Shown: positions 26,624-35,658 of the stretch, piece after piece
Position numbering within the stretch: position 1 is the stretch's first letter
How the letters are laid out: every line of letters starts with the position of its first letter
From: Lutimonas halocynthiae
Lineage (GTDB): Bacteria > Bacteroidota > Bacteroidia > Flavobacteriales > Flavobacteriaceae
DNA: 64,000 nt
Reading direction: 5' to 3'
NCBI RefSeq assembly: GCF_030409835.1
Contig: NZ_JAUFQO010000005.1
Span: 62,001 to 126,000, forward strand
Notes under the pieces: generated by a model
The model's input: the letters and a program-made list of their open reading frames with translations, nothing else
Told to the model about the DNA's origin: nothing
Database searches by the model: none
Translations under genes and position numbers: made by a program

Positions 26624-27148
26624 ATGAAATACCTACTTACAGGACAAGAAACCGAGAGATTGAAATTTAGACTGCTCAAATCAGATGACTTCGATTCTTG
26701 GATTGATTTATTTAAAGCAAATAATGTTGCTAAATATTTAAGTCTTGATCCAAAACTATCAGAATCTGAATTATGCAAGTTATGGTTCGACAAAGTTTTT
26801 CATAGATACGAAAATGAATTAGGAGGTATGAACGTTCTCATTGAAAAAAAAACAAACCGACTTGTAGGCCAATGTGGCCTCTTAATTCAAACTATTGAAA
26901 ATATCAAGAGATTAGAAATCGGTTATGCTATTCTTCCAGAGTTCTGGAATCAAGGCTTTGCTTCTGAATCTGCAACCAAATGTAAAAATTACGCTTTTGA
27001 GAACAATTTTACCAATTCATTAATCTCTATGGTTCATATCGATAATATAAGCTCTGAAAAAGTAGCGTTAAAAAACGGAATGATTTTTGAAAAAAAATTA
27101 AATTCTTTTAATATTTTTCGAATTGACAAGGAAAACTGGAACCAATAA
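26624..27148 (+). CDS. GNAT family N-acetyltransferase (RimJ/RimL type)
   Basis: The protein has 174 residues. The N-terminal TERLKFRLLKSDDFDSW motif is typical of the RimJ/RimL-like subgroup. The acetyl-CoA loop lies around LPEFWNQGFASESA, and the V-A-L-K-N-G-M-I-F-E-K-K motif closes the fold. Such enzymes acetylate protein N-termini or small amines, and often give resistance to a toxin or antibiotic. It is a single gene between structured spacers. Confidence 0.86.
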   Translation: MKYLLTGQETERLKFRLLKSDDFDSWIDLFKANNVAKYLSLDPKLSESELCKLWFDKVFHRYENELGGMNVLIEKKTNRLVGQCGLLIQTIENIKRLEIGYAILPEFWNQGFASESATKCKNYAFENNFTNSLISMVHIDNISSEKVALKNGMIFEKKLNSFNIFRIDKENWNQ

Positions 27149-27241
27149 AAAACCAGTTTACAACCATAGCTATATCCATTAACTTCATTATTCAAAACTC
27201 AACTTAATGTTTTACCTTTAAAGAAACCTATCAATTCAACA

Positions 27242-27997
27242 ATGATAAACTTCTTTAGAAAGACACGAAAGAAAATGGCTGATGATAACAAACCGTTAAA
27301 ATATATAAGATATGCTATTGGAGAAATTGTTCTTGTGGTAATTGGAATTTTGATTGCCTTATCGATCAATAATTGGACTGGGAACAGAAAGAATCTTGAA
27401 AAAAAAGAAATGCAACTCAAAGCACTTCGAATTCAATTCGCTTCGAATCTTAGTCAGTTGAATCAGGTAATTTACTATGACAACTTGGTTTTAAGATCTA
27501 CTAAAAAATTACTGGAATTAAATCCTGAGAACTCATTAGAAATGGCAAGTGACTCTTTACGGTTCTGGCTACAATATTCATCATATCGATGGACCTTTAA
27601 CCCCATTAATGGAGCATTGAGGTCTGCTATTTCATCTGGAGAAATTCATTTAGTAAAAAGCGATTCATTGGTTGATTTGCTCTTTGGGTGGCAAGATGTA
27701 GTAGCTGATGCAAAAGAAGAAGAAGAACGATGCGTTGCGGCTGTAATCGCTTCACAACCTGTAATCGAGAAGCATGTTAGAAAGCTAGATTATAAAAGTG
27801 TTCATGTACCAGAACTAGGAAAAAGTAGATTTCCAACAAATTATCAATCTTTATTGCAAGACCCTTTATTCGAAGATTTTTTAGGAGAACGCTACATATC
27901 TATGCACGAAGCTTTGTTTGAATTAAATAATGTAAAAAAGAATAATGCATTGATTCTTAAATTAATAGATACAGAACTCATTAAAAAAAAGAAATAA
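27242..27997 (+). CDS. DUF6090 membrane protein
   Basis: This 251-residue protein begins with the DUF6090 signature: basic N-terminus, K-Y-I-R-Y-A-I-G-E-I-V-L-V-V-I-G-I-L-I-A-L, then INNWTGNRKN. One transmembrane helix lies at about 27-44. The rest is a helical periplasmic domain with VDLLFGWQD and a basic C-terminus. The family is common in Flavobacteriia, often in several copies, with unknown function. Confidence 0.88.
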   Translation: MINFFRKTRKKMADDNKPLKYIRYAIGEIVLVVIGILIALSINNWTGNRKNLEKKEMQLKALRIQFASNLSQLNQVIYYDNLVLRSTKKLLELNPENSLEMASDSLRFWLQYSSYRWTFNPINGALRSAISSGEIHLVKSDSLVDLLFGWQDVVADAKEEEERCVAAVIASQPVIEKHVRKLDYKSVHVPELGKSRFPTNYQSLLQDPLFEDFLGERYISMHEALFELNNVKKNNALILKLIDTELIKKKK

Positions 27998-28049
27998 CTC
28001 AAATTAATGGATATTTCTTTTGGTAAATTGCATCAACACCTATATCAGA

Positions 28050-28646
28050 ATGGACCTTAAAAACATTGCTGAAAAAATAATTGAGCTAAAAAATGCGGAT
28101 TTAAAACTGAGAGCCAGGCTTATCAAAAATGGGCAACTCAGCGAAGGTTATAACAAAGAAATGGAAGCCTTGCACAACAATAATGCAAAGATATTAAACG
28201 AAATAATTGATAGGGTAGGATATCCAACATCAGATAAAGTAGGCAAAGAAGCCAGTGAAGCAGCGTGGTTGGTGATACAACATTCTATAGCACAACCCAG
28301 CTTCATGAAAAAATGTGTTACGCTATTAGAAAAGGCAGTGGAACAGCATAAAGTAGCCCCCATTAATTTGGCATATCTTTCAGACCGAATAGCTGTTTTT
28401 GAAGGAAAACCACAACTTTATGCAACTCAGTTTGATTGGGACCAAAACGGAGAGTTGAGCCCTAAACTTTTTGATAATTTGACTAAAGTGAATGATCGAA
28501 GGAGATCTGTAGGGCTTAACACTCTTGAAGCGCAGACTCAAATTATGAGAGAACAAGTTAAAAGCGAGAACCAAAAACCACCTAAAGACTTTGAAAAAAG
28601 TAAACAGAAATATGATGAATGGAGAAAAACAGTAGGTTGGTTATGA
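28050..28646 (+). CDS. DUF6624 domain protein
   Basis: This 198-residue soluble protein matches DUF6624: N-R/D-V-G-Y-P-T-S-D-K-V-G region, AAWLVIQHS, LAYLSDRIAVFEGKPQLYATQ, and the final LNTLEAQ segment. The start at ATG 28050 is preferred. No signal peptide is visible, unlike many secreted relatives. It is followed 26 bp later by a lipoprotein gene, so the two are probably one transcript. The function is unknown. Confidence 0.82.
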   Translation: MDLKNIAEKIIELKNADLKLRARLIKNGQLSEGYNKEMEALHNNNAKILNEIIDRVGYPTSDKVGKEASEAAWLVIQHSIAQPSFMKKCVTLLEKAVEQHKVAPINLAYLSDRIAVFEGKPQLYATQFDWDQNGELSPKLFDNLTKVNDRRRSVGLNTLEAQTQIMREQVKSENQKPPKDFEKSKQKYDEWRKTVGWL

Positions 28647-28672
28647 TAAAAAATGTAGAAATTAAAGATGTG

Positions 28673-29170
28673 ATGAAAAAAATTGTATTGATTACTTTAT
28701 TGGCAATCTCTGCAGTGGCTTGCCAAGAAAGAGCTAAAAAGAATACCGAAGCAGAAAGCAGCTCACCTTTGAATTCTGTAAATACTGATAAGGCAGAAAT
28801 AGATTTTAAGAGCAACCCAATTGCTGAACGCTATAGAACTGTTATCTCAGATAAGTATAATGAACTTGATGTGAATTTTGCATCCTATTATGTAATTATA
28901 ACCTGGGGTTGCGGCTCTGGCTGCGTCAGTGGGGCTATGGTTGACATTCGAGATGGATTTGTGCATGCTATGCCTGAAGACAAGGAATGGGGAGGCAACG
29001 GAACGTATATTGATTCAAAAAAAGAAAGTAAAATTCTGTTAACAGTTGCTGTGGCTCAATCTCTATCTGGAGAAGTTGAAGAAAGCCGTAAATACTGGGA
29101 ATGGAACGAAGACATAAAGAAGTTCAAGTTTAGTAAAGAGGAAGTTGTTCTTTTGAAGAACACTGATTAA
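28673..29170 (+). CDS. Lipoprotein with W-G-C-G-S-G-C motif, unknown
   Basis: The protein has 165 residues. Starting at ATG 28673 gives a lipoprotein signal with lipobox I-S-A-V-A-C17. The mature domain holds the striking motif IITWGCGSGCVSGAMVDIRD near residue 80, with two Cys three residues apart, and a C-terminal SGEVEESRKYWEWN. Similar secreted Bacteroidota proteins share the W-G-C-G-x-x-C motif. I know no function. Confidence 0.65.
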   Translation: MKKIVLITLLAISAVACQERAKKNTEAESSSPLNSVNTDKAEIDFKSNPIAERYRTVISDKYNELDVNFASYYVIITWGCGSGCVSGAMVDIRDGFVHAMPEDKEWGGNGTYIDSKKESKILLTVAVAQSLSGEVEESRKYWEWNEDIKKFKFSKEEVVLLKNTD

Positions 29171-29237
29171 GGTATGGCCTAATCACGGATATAAAGAATC
29201 GTTTTGTAAATACTTAAATTAACTAAAACAGAGAATC

Positions 29238-30287
29238 ATGAAACATCTAACCACACCTGTACTGATTATACTGCTCATAATGATGAGTTGCACAGAAAAT
29301 CAGAAAAAGAACGTCACAAATACTGAAAAGAGCAGTTATTTAGATTACTCAGACAGCGATGACCAGCTTACGGGCGGCATTAAAATGATCCCTATCGAAA
29401 CACCAAAGGGTAAATTCAATGTCTACACAAAACGTATGGGTAACAATCCTACTATGCGGGTACTGCTGCTTCATGGAGGCCCTGGCGGAACACATGAGGA
29501 ATTTGGAAATTTTGACGGCTATCTGCTCAATGAAGAAATTGAATACATTTACTACGATCAGCTCGATTCTTATTATAGTGACAAACCCAACGATTCCACA
29601 CTTTGGACCACCGAACATTTTGTCGAAGAAGTAGAACAAGTCCGAAAGGCATTGCAGCTCAATAAAGATAATTTTTACCTTCTCGGCCAATCCTGGGGAG
29701 GCATTTTGGCTATGGAATACGCTCTAAAATATCAGGATAATTTAAAAGGACTTATTATTTCAAATATGATGGCAACTGCTCCTGAATACACCAAATATGC
29801 CAATGAGGTTTTAGGACCGAAAATGGATCCTAAGGTTCTAAAAGAAATTATGGACATGGAGGCGAATAATGATTTTGACAATCCGAGGTATAGCGAACTT
29901 TTAATGAATCACTATTATACAGAACATATTTTGAGGATGCCTGTAGAAAAATGGCCAAAATCAGTAAACTTACTTTTTGAGCATCTCAATCCAAATATTT
30001 ATGTTTTTATGCAAGGTCATAGTGAATTTGGAATGACAGGTAATGCTTCTCTGAAAAACTGGGATGTGTCTGACAGACTCAAGGAGATTAAAGTACCAAC
30101 CTTAATGCTTGGCGGTCAATATGACACGATGGATCCAAAATATATGGAATGGATGGCTGCGGAGGTTCAAAATGGAAGAAGTGTTACTACAAACGGAAGC
30201 CATCTATCTCAATTTGACGATGCGGAAACTTACTTTGCCGGATTGATAAAATTTATTAAGGATGTAGACAACGGAGATTTCAAATGA
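29238..30287 (+). CDS. Proline iminopeptidase-family hydrolase, lipoprotein
   Basis: This 349-residue alpha/beta hydrolase has lipobox I-M-M-S-C18. The H-G-G-P-G-G oxyanion motif is at 79-84, the family D-Q-L-D-S-Y-Y-S-D segment follows, and the nucleophile S152 lies in G-Q-S-W-G-G. The C-terminal His is in NGSHLSQFDD. The prolyl aminopeptidase fold removes N-terminal proline from peptides or cleaves related amides. As a lipoprotein it faces the periplasm. It overlaps the next gene by 4 bp, so they are translationally coupled. Confidence 0.88.
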   Translation: MKHLTTPVLIILLIMMSCTENQKKNVTNTEKSSYLDYSDSDDQLTGGIKMIPIETPKGKFNVYTKRMGNNPTMRVLLLHGGPGGTHEEFGNFDGYLLNEEIEYIYYDQLDSYYSDKPNDSTLWTTEHFVEEVEQVRKALQLNKDNFYLLGQSWGGILAMEYALKYQDNLKGLIISNMMATAPEYTKYANEVLGPKMDPKVLKEIMDMEANNDFDNPRYSELLMNHYYTEHILRMPVEKWPKSVNLLFEHLNPNIYVFMQGHSEFGMTGNASLKNWDVSDRLKEIKVPTLMLGGQYDTMDPKYMEWMAAEVQNGRSVTTNGSHLSQFDDAETYFAGLIKFIKDVDNGDFK

Positions 30288-30775
30288 AGGTAAAAAAAAT
30301 AAAAGCAGTTTCTATCATAATACTCATGCTCATAGCATCAATAGGGTATGCACAAGAAACCTATAAGGATATTTTGGAAACGGCGTATGTAGCTATTGAC
30401 AAAGAAGTCTACGATGACATTGTAGCCATGGATAAAACGTATTTTGATGCGTATAATAATTGCGATATGGAAAAACAAGCCTCACTCTATTCTGAAGATC
30501 TTGAATTCTTTCACGACAAAGGGGGTTTATCCACTTCAAAACAAGAAGTCTTAACGTCAATCGAAAAAAATATTTGCGGAAAAGTAACAAGAACCTTAAT
30601 CGAAGACAGCATCGAAGTATATCCAATAAAGGGCTATGGTGCGATTGAAATCGGATACCATAAATTTTATAACAATCAAGAGCCTACAGCTAAGTCTAAA
30701 CCGAGTAAGTTTATTATGGTTTGGAAAAAGGAAGGTGACAAATGGAAAATTTCAAAAGTGATTAGTCTTCATTAA
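30284..30775 (+). CDS. Secreted NTF2-like (SnoaL/DUF4440 type) protein
   Basis: This 163-residue protein has a signal peptide (about 1-23, ending IGYAQ). The NTF2-like fold is shown by IVAMDKTYFDAYNNCDMEKQ, SLYSEDLEFFHD, and a C-terminal FIMVWKKEGDKWKISKV strand typical of DUF4440. Such domains bind small hydrophobic molecules or assist an enzyme. Overlap with the hydrolase gene upstream suggests they act together in the periplasm. Confidence 0.82.
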   Translation: MKVKKIKAVSIIILMLIASIGYAQETYKDILETAYVAIDKEVYDDIVAMDKTYFDAYNNCDMEKQASLYSEDLEFFHDKGGLSTSKQEVLTSIEKNICGKVTRTLIEDSIEVYPIKGYGAIEIGYHKFYNNQEPTAKSKPSKFIMVWKKEGDKWKISKVISLH

Positions 30776-30813
30776 TTAAAGGATGATTATTTATAAAAAA
30801 AAAACGAGTATAA

Positions 30814-31191
30814 ATGGAGTTTAGAAATGCACGACATACTGACAACTTAAAGCTTATTGAAGAATTTTATACAAATATTATCGGCTTGAAAGTTCTGTTT
30901 TCTTTTGAAAACCACAATAATTATAATGGAGTCTTTATTGGCAAGGAGGGCCACAATTGGCATCTGGAGTTTACAGCTTCTAACATCAAAGCTGAACATA
31001 AATTTGATATCGAGGATGTTTTGGTTTTTTATCCTACTGAAAGGGATGAATACGATAAAATTGTTGGGCAAATTGAGACAAATAATATTGAAAAAATAAA
31101 GTCAAGAAACCCTTTTTGGAATGACAACGGAATTATGATTCAAGACCCTGATGGCTTTGGGGTAATAGTGAGTAACTTAAAGATAAAGTAA
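30814..31191 (+). CDS. VOC family protein
   Basis: This 125-residue glyoxalase-fold protein begins EFRNARHTDNLKLIEEFYTNI. It has a GHNWHLEFTAS strand with potential metal ligands (H and E) and ends with the family motif GIMIQDPDGFGVIVSNL. It starts 38 bp after the NTF2-like gene and may be cotranscribed. The substrate is unknown. Confidence 0.85.
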   Translation: MEFRNARHTDNLKLIEEFYTNIIGLKVLFSFENHNNYNGVFIGKEGHNWHLEFTASNIKAEHKFDIEDVLVFYPTERDEYDKIVGQIETNNIEKIKSRNPFWNDNGIMIQDPDGFGVIVSNLKIK

Positions 31192-31290
31192 ACGATTCGT
31201 AACAATGACAACGCCAAGGCTTTTAATCAAGCTCATTACAAATAAACTGACATGATTAAACCAAATATAAATACACATAATTAAACGAAT

Positions 31291-32010
31291 ATGATAAATT
31301 TAAAAAATAAAAAAGCAATCATCACCGGAGGTGGCAGAGGGCTGGGAAAAGCTACTGCTATTGCATTTGCGAAAGAAGGAATTGACGTAGCGATTACAGG
31401 TAGAAATGAAGCCGTTTTAAAAGAGACCGTTTCAGAATTAGAGGCCTTTGGAATAAAGGCTGTTTATTCAGTATTTGATATAGGTAACTATGAGGATGTC
31501 AAAATAGGTATTGATCGTATTTTAAAGTCATTAGGCACTGTTGATATTTTAGTCAACAACGCAGGCATTGCAGCTTTTGGCACTTTGAATGATATGGAAG
31601 TTAGTCAATGGAGTCAAATTATTCAGACCAATCTTATGGGCATGTACTATGTGACTAAAGAAGTTTTACCCTATTTGATTAGTAACAATGAAGGTGACAT
31701 TATTAATGTTTCTTCTACAGCTGGATTAAACGGAAATGCAAACACATCGGCCTATTCGGCGTCAAAATTTGCCGTTATTGGCATGTCTCAATCATTGATG
31801 AAAGAAGTTCGTAAGCATAATATTAGAGTGTGTACCTTAACACCAAGTACTATTGCGTCTGACATGTCAATTGATCTGGGTATTGCAAAAAGAGATTCTG
31901 AAGATAGCGTTTTACAGCCTGAGGATTTTGCAGAATTAATAGTGGCTGGATTAAAACTATCAAGAAGGGCGATGCTTACAAGCGCCTCTTTATGGTCTAC
32001 AAATCCTTAA
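31291..32010 (+). CDS. Short-chain dehydrogenase, 3-ketoacyl-ACP reductase-like
   Basis: This 239-residue SDR has the cofactor motif T-G-G-G-R-G-L-G-K near residue 11, the N-N-A-G motif, and catalytic Ser in NVSSTAGLNG and Tyr-Lys in Y-S-A-S-K. The C-terminus ends shortly after PEDFAELIVAGLKLSRRAML, as in FabG-like and sepiapterin-reductase-like proteins. It is cytoplasmic and NADP-dependent. The substrate is unknown. Confidence 0.88.
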   Translation: MINLKNKKAIITGGGRGLGKATAIAFAKEGIDVAITGRNEAVLKETVSELEAFGIKAVYSVFDIGNYEDVKIGIDRILKSLGTVDILVNNAGIAAFGTLNDMEVSQWSQIIQTNLMGMYYVTKEVLPYLISNNEGDIINVSSTAGLNGNANTSAYSASKFAVIGMSQSLMKEVRKHNIRVCTLTPSTIASDMSIDLGIAKRDSEDSVLQPEDFAELIVAGLKLSRRAMLTSASLWSTNP

Positions 32011-32028
32011 TGAGCAGTCTGCGATGAT

Positions 32029-32042
32029 TTGTGAAATCACAA
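32029..32042. repeat. Palindrome TTGTGA-AA-TCACAA
   Basis: TTGTGA (32029-32034) and TCACAA (32037-32042) pair exactly with a 2-bp spacer. It shares the outer stem of the hairpin at 26559-26586 and could be a shortened copy. Confidence 0.4.
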
Positions 32043-32118
32043 CTATAAAACAGCAAGAGCAACAGCTCAATAGATTTTTGCTTATATTTAAACTAATAAA
32101 CATTTAAAATAAAAGATC

Positions 32119-32217
32119 ATGTCAAAAGGTAAAGATTCAAAAAAGAACGTTAAAAAGGAGCCTGTTAAAACAGCAAAAGAAAAAAAAGCGGCAAAGAGGC
32201 TAAAGAAATCTCAATAA
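32119..32217 (+). CDS. Small Lys-rich protein, 32 residues
   Basis: ATG 32119 opens a 32-residue frame made almost wholly of Lys, Ala and acidic residues (MSKGKDSKKNVKKEPVKTA...). I recall similar small basic proteins starting MSKGKDSKK from many Flavobacteriia, and the start matches that memory. It could bind nucleic acid or ribosomes. A terminator with T-run lies 160 bp downstream. Confidence 0.55.
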   Translation: MSKGKDSKKNVKKEPVKTAKEKKAAKRLKKSQ

Positions 32218-32376
32218 GAATTACACAAGAGAATTTAATAGATTGCTAATGATCATTGGCGGTTATAAGCAATAGCGTCAATTTTCAACACAACGAAATT
32301 AAGAGTAGGAAACCGCAATGAAAAAAATCATGCAGTTATATTGCTCGAACACACCTTTATAGAAAATAACAAGATT

Positions 32377-32406
32377 AGCGCAAATCATTTGGTTTGCGCT
32401 TTTTTA
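32377..32406 (+). terminator. Rho-independent terminator
   Basis: AGCGCAAA (32377-32384) pairs exactly with TTTGCGCT (32393-32400), with an 8-nt loop and seven T residues. It ends transcription before the peptidase gene. A TACCTTTC box at 32408 starts directly after it and may be the promoter of that gene. Confidence 0.9.
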
Positions 32407-32449
32407 GTACCTTTCGTATACGCTAGAACAATAATATAAACTTCAATAA

Positions 32450-34660
32450 ATGCTAGATTTCAAAAAAACCTTATCCTTAAATTCCTTCAAACTTCTCGCG
32501 TTTATTTGTTTTTTCTCTCTTAATTTTAACTTAGAAGCACAAATAAACTGGACCAACGATGGGGATTCTTATTTTAAATTGGAACAAAACCAACTTGTTA
32601 CGTATACCCTTCCTAATCAGGGTGTAAAAACAGTCATTTCAAAAGAGCAACTTACACCGGTAGGAGCGTCGGAACCCATTGAGGTAGCTCATTTTTCATT
32701 CTCATTAGACCAGGAAAAAGTGCTATTATTTACCAATACTAAAAAAGTTTGGAGACTAAATACCAAAGGAGATTATTGGGTCTTTAATTTTAAAACAAAT
32801 ACGTTGCGCCAAATTGGCAAAACCCTGCCGCCTTCGTCTCTTATGTTTGCAAAATTCTCACCAAATGGGAATACGATAGGGTATGTTTCAGGGAATAATA
32901 TTTATAGTGAAGATTATGCCAGTGCTAAGATTCAAGCCTTAACTACAGATGGCACAGTTTCATTAATAAATGGAACTTTTGATTGGGCCTATGAAGAAGA
33001 ATTTGCTTGTAGAGATGGTTTTCGATGGAGCCCTGATAGTAAATCTATTGCCTATTGGCAGATCGATGCAAGCGCTATCAAGAAATTTTATATGATTAAC
33101 AATACAGATTCCATTTATTCGCAATTAGTTCCTTTAGAATACCCTAAAGTTGGCGAAACACCTTCTGCATGCAAGGTTGGTGTTATAAATCTTTCTGATG
33201 CCAAAACAACTTGGATAGATGTTCCTGGTGATCCGTCGCAAAATTACTTGGTTAGAATGGAGTTTGTTCCATCAAGCAATAAACTGTTAATACAGCAACT
33301 AAACAGAAAACAAAATAAAAGCAAATTATACATTGCAGATGCTTTAAAAGGAAGTACAAAAATGATACAGGAAGAATCTGACGAAGCCTGGGTGGATATA
33401 TTTCGAATAGGAAGCAAGTATAAAATTGATTATATAAATGATTTTAGCTTTTTAAAGGAAACAAATAGTATTCTTTGGGCGTCTGAAAAAGATGGATGGA
33501 GGCACTTATACCAGATATCCCTCGAAGGAAAACCAGAGATTCTTATTACAAAAGGTGAATTTGATGTTATTGATTTAAAACACATCAATTCGAAAGATGG
33601 TTATGTTTACTATATGGCTTCTCCGGATAATGCCACGCAAAAGTATTTGTATAAATCTAAACTAAACGGAAAAGGGGAAAACCAATTGTTAAGCCCTGAA
33701 AGCTTAAAAGGAAGTCATGATTATTCATTTTCTTCGAATGGCAGTTATGCTGAGCATAGTTTCTCAAACCACTATACTCCAAGCACTAAAGAATTTATTA
33801 GCGTCGCCAATCACAAAGCTTTAAGCGAAGAAGAAAGCATTGTTCTTAATCTTAAAAAAATAGAAGAAAAACCTACCACAGAGTTCTTTACTATAACAAC
33901 GGTAGATAATATTGAAATGGACGGATGGATGGTGAAGCCGACAAATTTCGATCCAAATAAAAAGTATCCTGTGGTGTTTTATCTTTATTCTGAACCTGCT
34001 GGCACTACTGTAAATGACAGATATGGTGTTAGTAATAATAGATTATATAGTGGAGATATGGCAGACGATGGCTACATCTATATTTCATTAGATAACAGAG
34101 GTACACCTGCTCCAAAAGGAAGGGTATGGAGAAAATCAATTTACAGAAAAATTGGTGTGGTTAATATTAATGATCAGGCTATGGCGGCTAAAGAAATTTT
34201 GAAATGGGATTTTGTAGATCCTGAACGAATAGCAGTTTGGGGCCATAGTGGAGGTGGATCTGCTACATTGAATTTAATGTTTCGATATCCTGAAATTTAC
34301 AAAACGGGAATTTCACTTTCTGCAGTGGCAAATCAGTTAACTTATGATAACATCTATCAAGAACGTTATATGGGCTTACCTCAGGAAAATATGGAAGATT
34401 TTATGTCTGGCTCTCCCATTACTTACGCTAAAAATTTAGAAGGAAATTTACTTTATATTCACGGAACCGGAGATGATAATGTTCATTATCAAAATGCTGA
34501 ACTGTTGCTCAATGAATTGATAAAACACAATAAACAATTTCAATTTATGCCTTATCCAAACAGATCTCATGGATTTAGAGAAGGAGAAGGAACTTGGAAA
34601 CATATGACAACTTTATATACCAATTACTTAAAACAACACTGTCCTCCAGGAGGTAGGTAG
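32450..34660 (+). CDS. S9 family peptidase (dipeptidyl peptidase IV-like)
   Basis: This 736-residue secreted enzyme has a signal peptide (about 1-27). A DPP-IV N-terminal beta-propeller domain follows; the exopeptidase double-Glu motif is visible as D-W-A-Y-E-E-E-F. The alpha/beta hydrolase domain has nucleophile S600 in W-G-H-S-G-G-G, D675/D676 in GTGDDNVH and H707 in NRSHGF. It removes dipeptides from peptide N-termini, usually after Pro or Ala, in the periplasm. It is full length. Confidence 0.92.
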   Translation: MLDFKKTLSLNSFKLLAFICFFSLNFNLEAQINWTNDGDSYFKLEQNQLVTYTLPNQGVKTVISKEQLTPVGASEPIEVAHFSFSLDQEKVLLFTNTKKVWRLNTKGDYWVFNFKTNTLRQIGKTLPPSSLMFAKFSPNGNTIGYVSGNNIYSEDYASAKIQALTTDGTVSLINGTFDWAYEEEFACRDGFRWSPDSKSIAYWQIDASAIKKFYMINNTDSIYSQLVPLEYPKVGETPSACKVGVINLSDAKTTWIDVPGDPSQNYLVRMEFVPSSNKLLIQQLNRKQNKSKLYIADALKGSTKMIQEESDEAWVDIFRIGSKYKIDYINDFSFLKETNSILWASEKDGWRHLYQISLEGKPEILITKGEFDVIDLKHINSKDGYVYYMASPDNATQKYLYKSKLNGKGENQLLSPESLKGSHDYSFSSNGSYAEHSFSNHYTPSTKEFISVANHKALSEEESIVLNLKKIEEKPTTEFFTITTVDNIEMDGWMVKPTNFDPNKKYPVVFYLYSEPAGTTVNDRYGVSNNRLYSGDMADDGYIYISLDNRGTPAPKGRVWRKSIYRKIGVVNINDQAMAAKEILKWDFVDPERIAVWGHSGGGSATLNLMFRYPEIYKTGISLSAVANQLTYDNIYQERYMGLPQENMEDFMSGSPITYAKNLEGNLLYIHGTGDDNVHYQNAELLLNELIKHNKQFQFMPYPNRSHGFREGEGTWKHMTTLYTNYLKQHCPPGGR

Positions 34661-34700
34661 CTACTAGTTTAAAACATGTGTGTAAAATAAAAGACAAGAT

Positions 34701-35129
34701 ATGAATGCGATAATAATTAAACTCTTTTTAAGATTTGGAATAGGACTTGGTTTTTTATCTGCAGTGGCAGATAGGTTAGGACTATGGCCTGCCGAAATTT
34801 CGGCTTGGGGCAATTGGGATAGTTTTTTGGCTTATACCGGGCTCATTAATCCCTTTATTCCAAAATTATTAATTCCTGCAATGGGAGTCATAGCAACTGC
34901 TGCAGAATTAATATTTGGCATTTGCTTAATTCTAGGATTTAAAACAGAACTGGTAGCAAAACTAAGTGGGTATCTTATGTTGATTTTTGCCTTAGCGATT
35001 ACTTTTTCAAGTGGCATAAAAGGCGCCTTTGATTATTCTGTTTTTGCCGCCTCGGCCGGGGCTTTCGCATTAAGTATGATGAAGGATAAATATTTGGAAC
35101 TGGATTTATTATTTGATAAAAAGGATTGA
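34701..35129 (+). CDS. DoxX family membrane protein
   Basis: This 142-residue protein with four transmembrane helices resembles DoxX/DoxD: LFLRFGIGLGFLSAVADRLG, a second helix around IPAMGVIATAAELIFGICLILGF, and a C-terminal LELDLLFDK. The family includes subunits of quinone oxidoreductases and proteins in detoxification clusters. It follows the peptidase gene by 40 bp and could be cotranscribed. Confidence 0.8.
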   Translation: MNAIIIKLFLRFGIGLGFLSAVADRLGLWPAEISAWGNWDSFLAYTGLINPFIPKLLIPAMGVIATAAELIFGICLILGFKTELVAKLSGYLMLIFALAITFSSGIKGAFDYSVFAASAGAFALSMMKDKYLELDLLFDKKD

Positions 35130-35165
35130 AACGGGTTTAATCATGTTGTGTAATTTTTAAAATAA

Positions 35166-35597
35166 GTGAAAAGTAGTATTCCCGAAATTAAACAGATCAA
35201 AGCATCTGAGACGCTTGATATTAGGCATAAAGTGATGTGGCCGGATAAACCGAGAGCCTATGTTGAATTGCCAAATGATGCAAACGGGAAACATTTTGGC
35301 TTATTCGTGAATGGTGAACTAACATCAATAATATCCTTATTTGTAGAACATAATGAGGTGCAATTCAGAAAATTTGCAACAATAATTAAATTCCAAGGAT
35401 TAGGATATGGAACAATGCTATTAGAAAGTATTATAGATGTAGTTAAGAACGATGGAATTAAAATGTTATGGTGTAATGCTCGCGTAGAAAAATCAAATTT
35501 CTATGAGCGGTTTGGCTTTAAACTTACAGATAAAACATATGAGAAAGGCGGAATTGAATTTGTAATCATGGAAAAAACGTTTGTTTCTTTTTGCTAA
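35166..35597 (+). CDS. GNAT family N-acetyltransferase, GTG start
   Basis: This 143-residue protein starts with GTG at 35166; no ATG gives a better fit before IPEIKQI. The family features are the Q-G-L-G-Y-G-T-M-L-L acetyl-CoA loop and NARVEKSNFYERFGF near the C-terminus. It resembles small one-domain acetyltransferases of unknown substrate. It is 36 bp after the DoxX-like gene. Confidence 0.8.
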   Translation: MKSSIPEIKQIKASETLDIRHKVMWPDKPRAYVELPNDANGKHFGLFVNGELTSIISLFVEHNEVQFRKFATIIKFQGLGYGTMLLESIIDVVKNDGIKMLWCNARVEKSNFYERFGFKLTDKTYEKGGIEFVIMEKTFVSFC

Positions 35598-35658
35598 CTC
35601 AGTGCCAATGCTAACAAGAACAGATTAAAGATAATTATAAAGAAAGATCCCGATTTGA

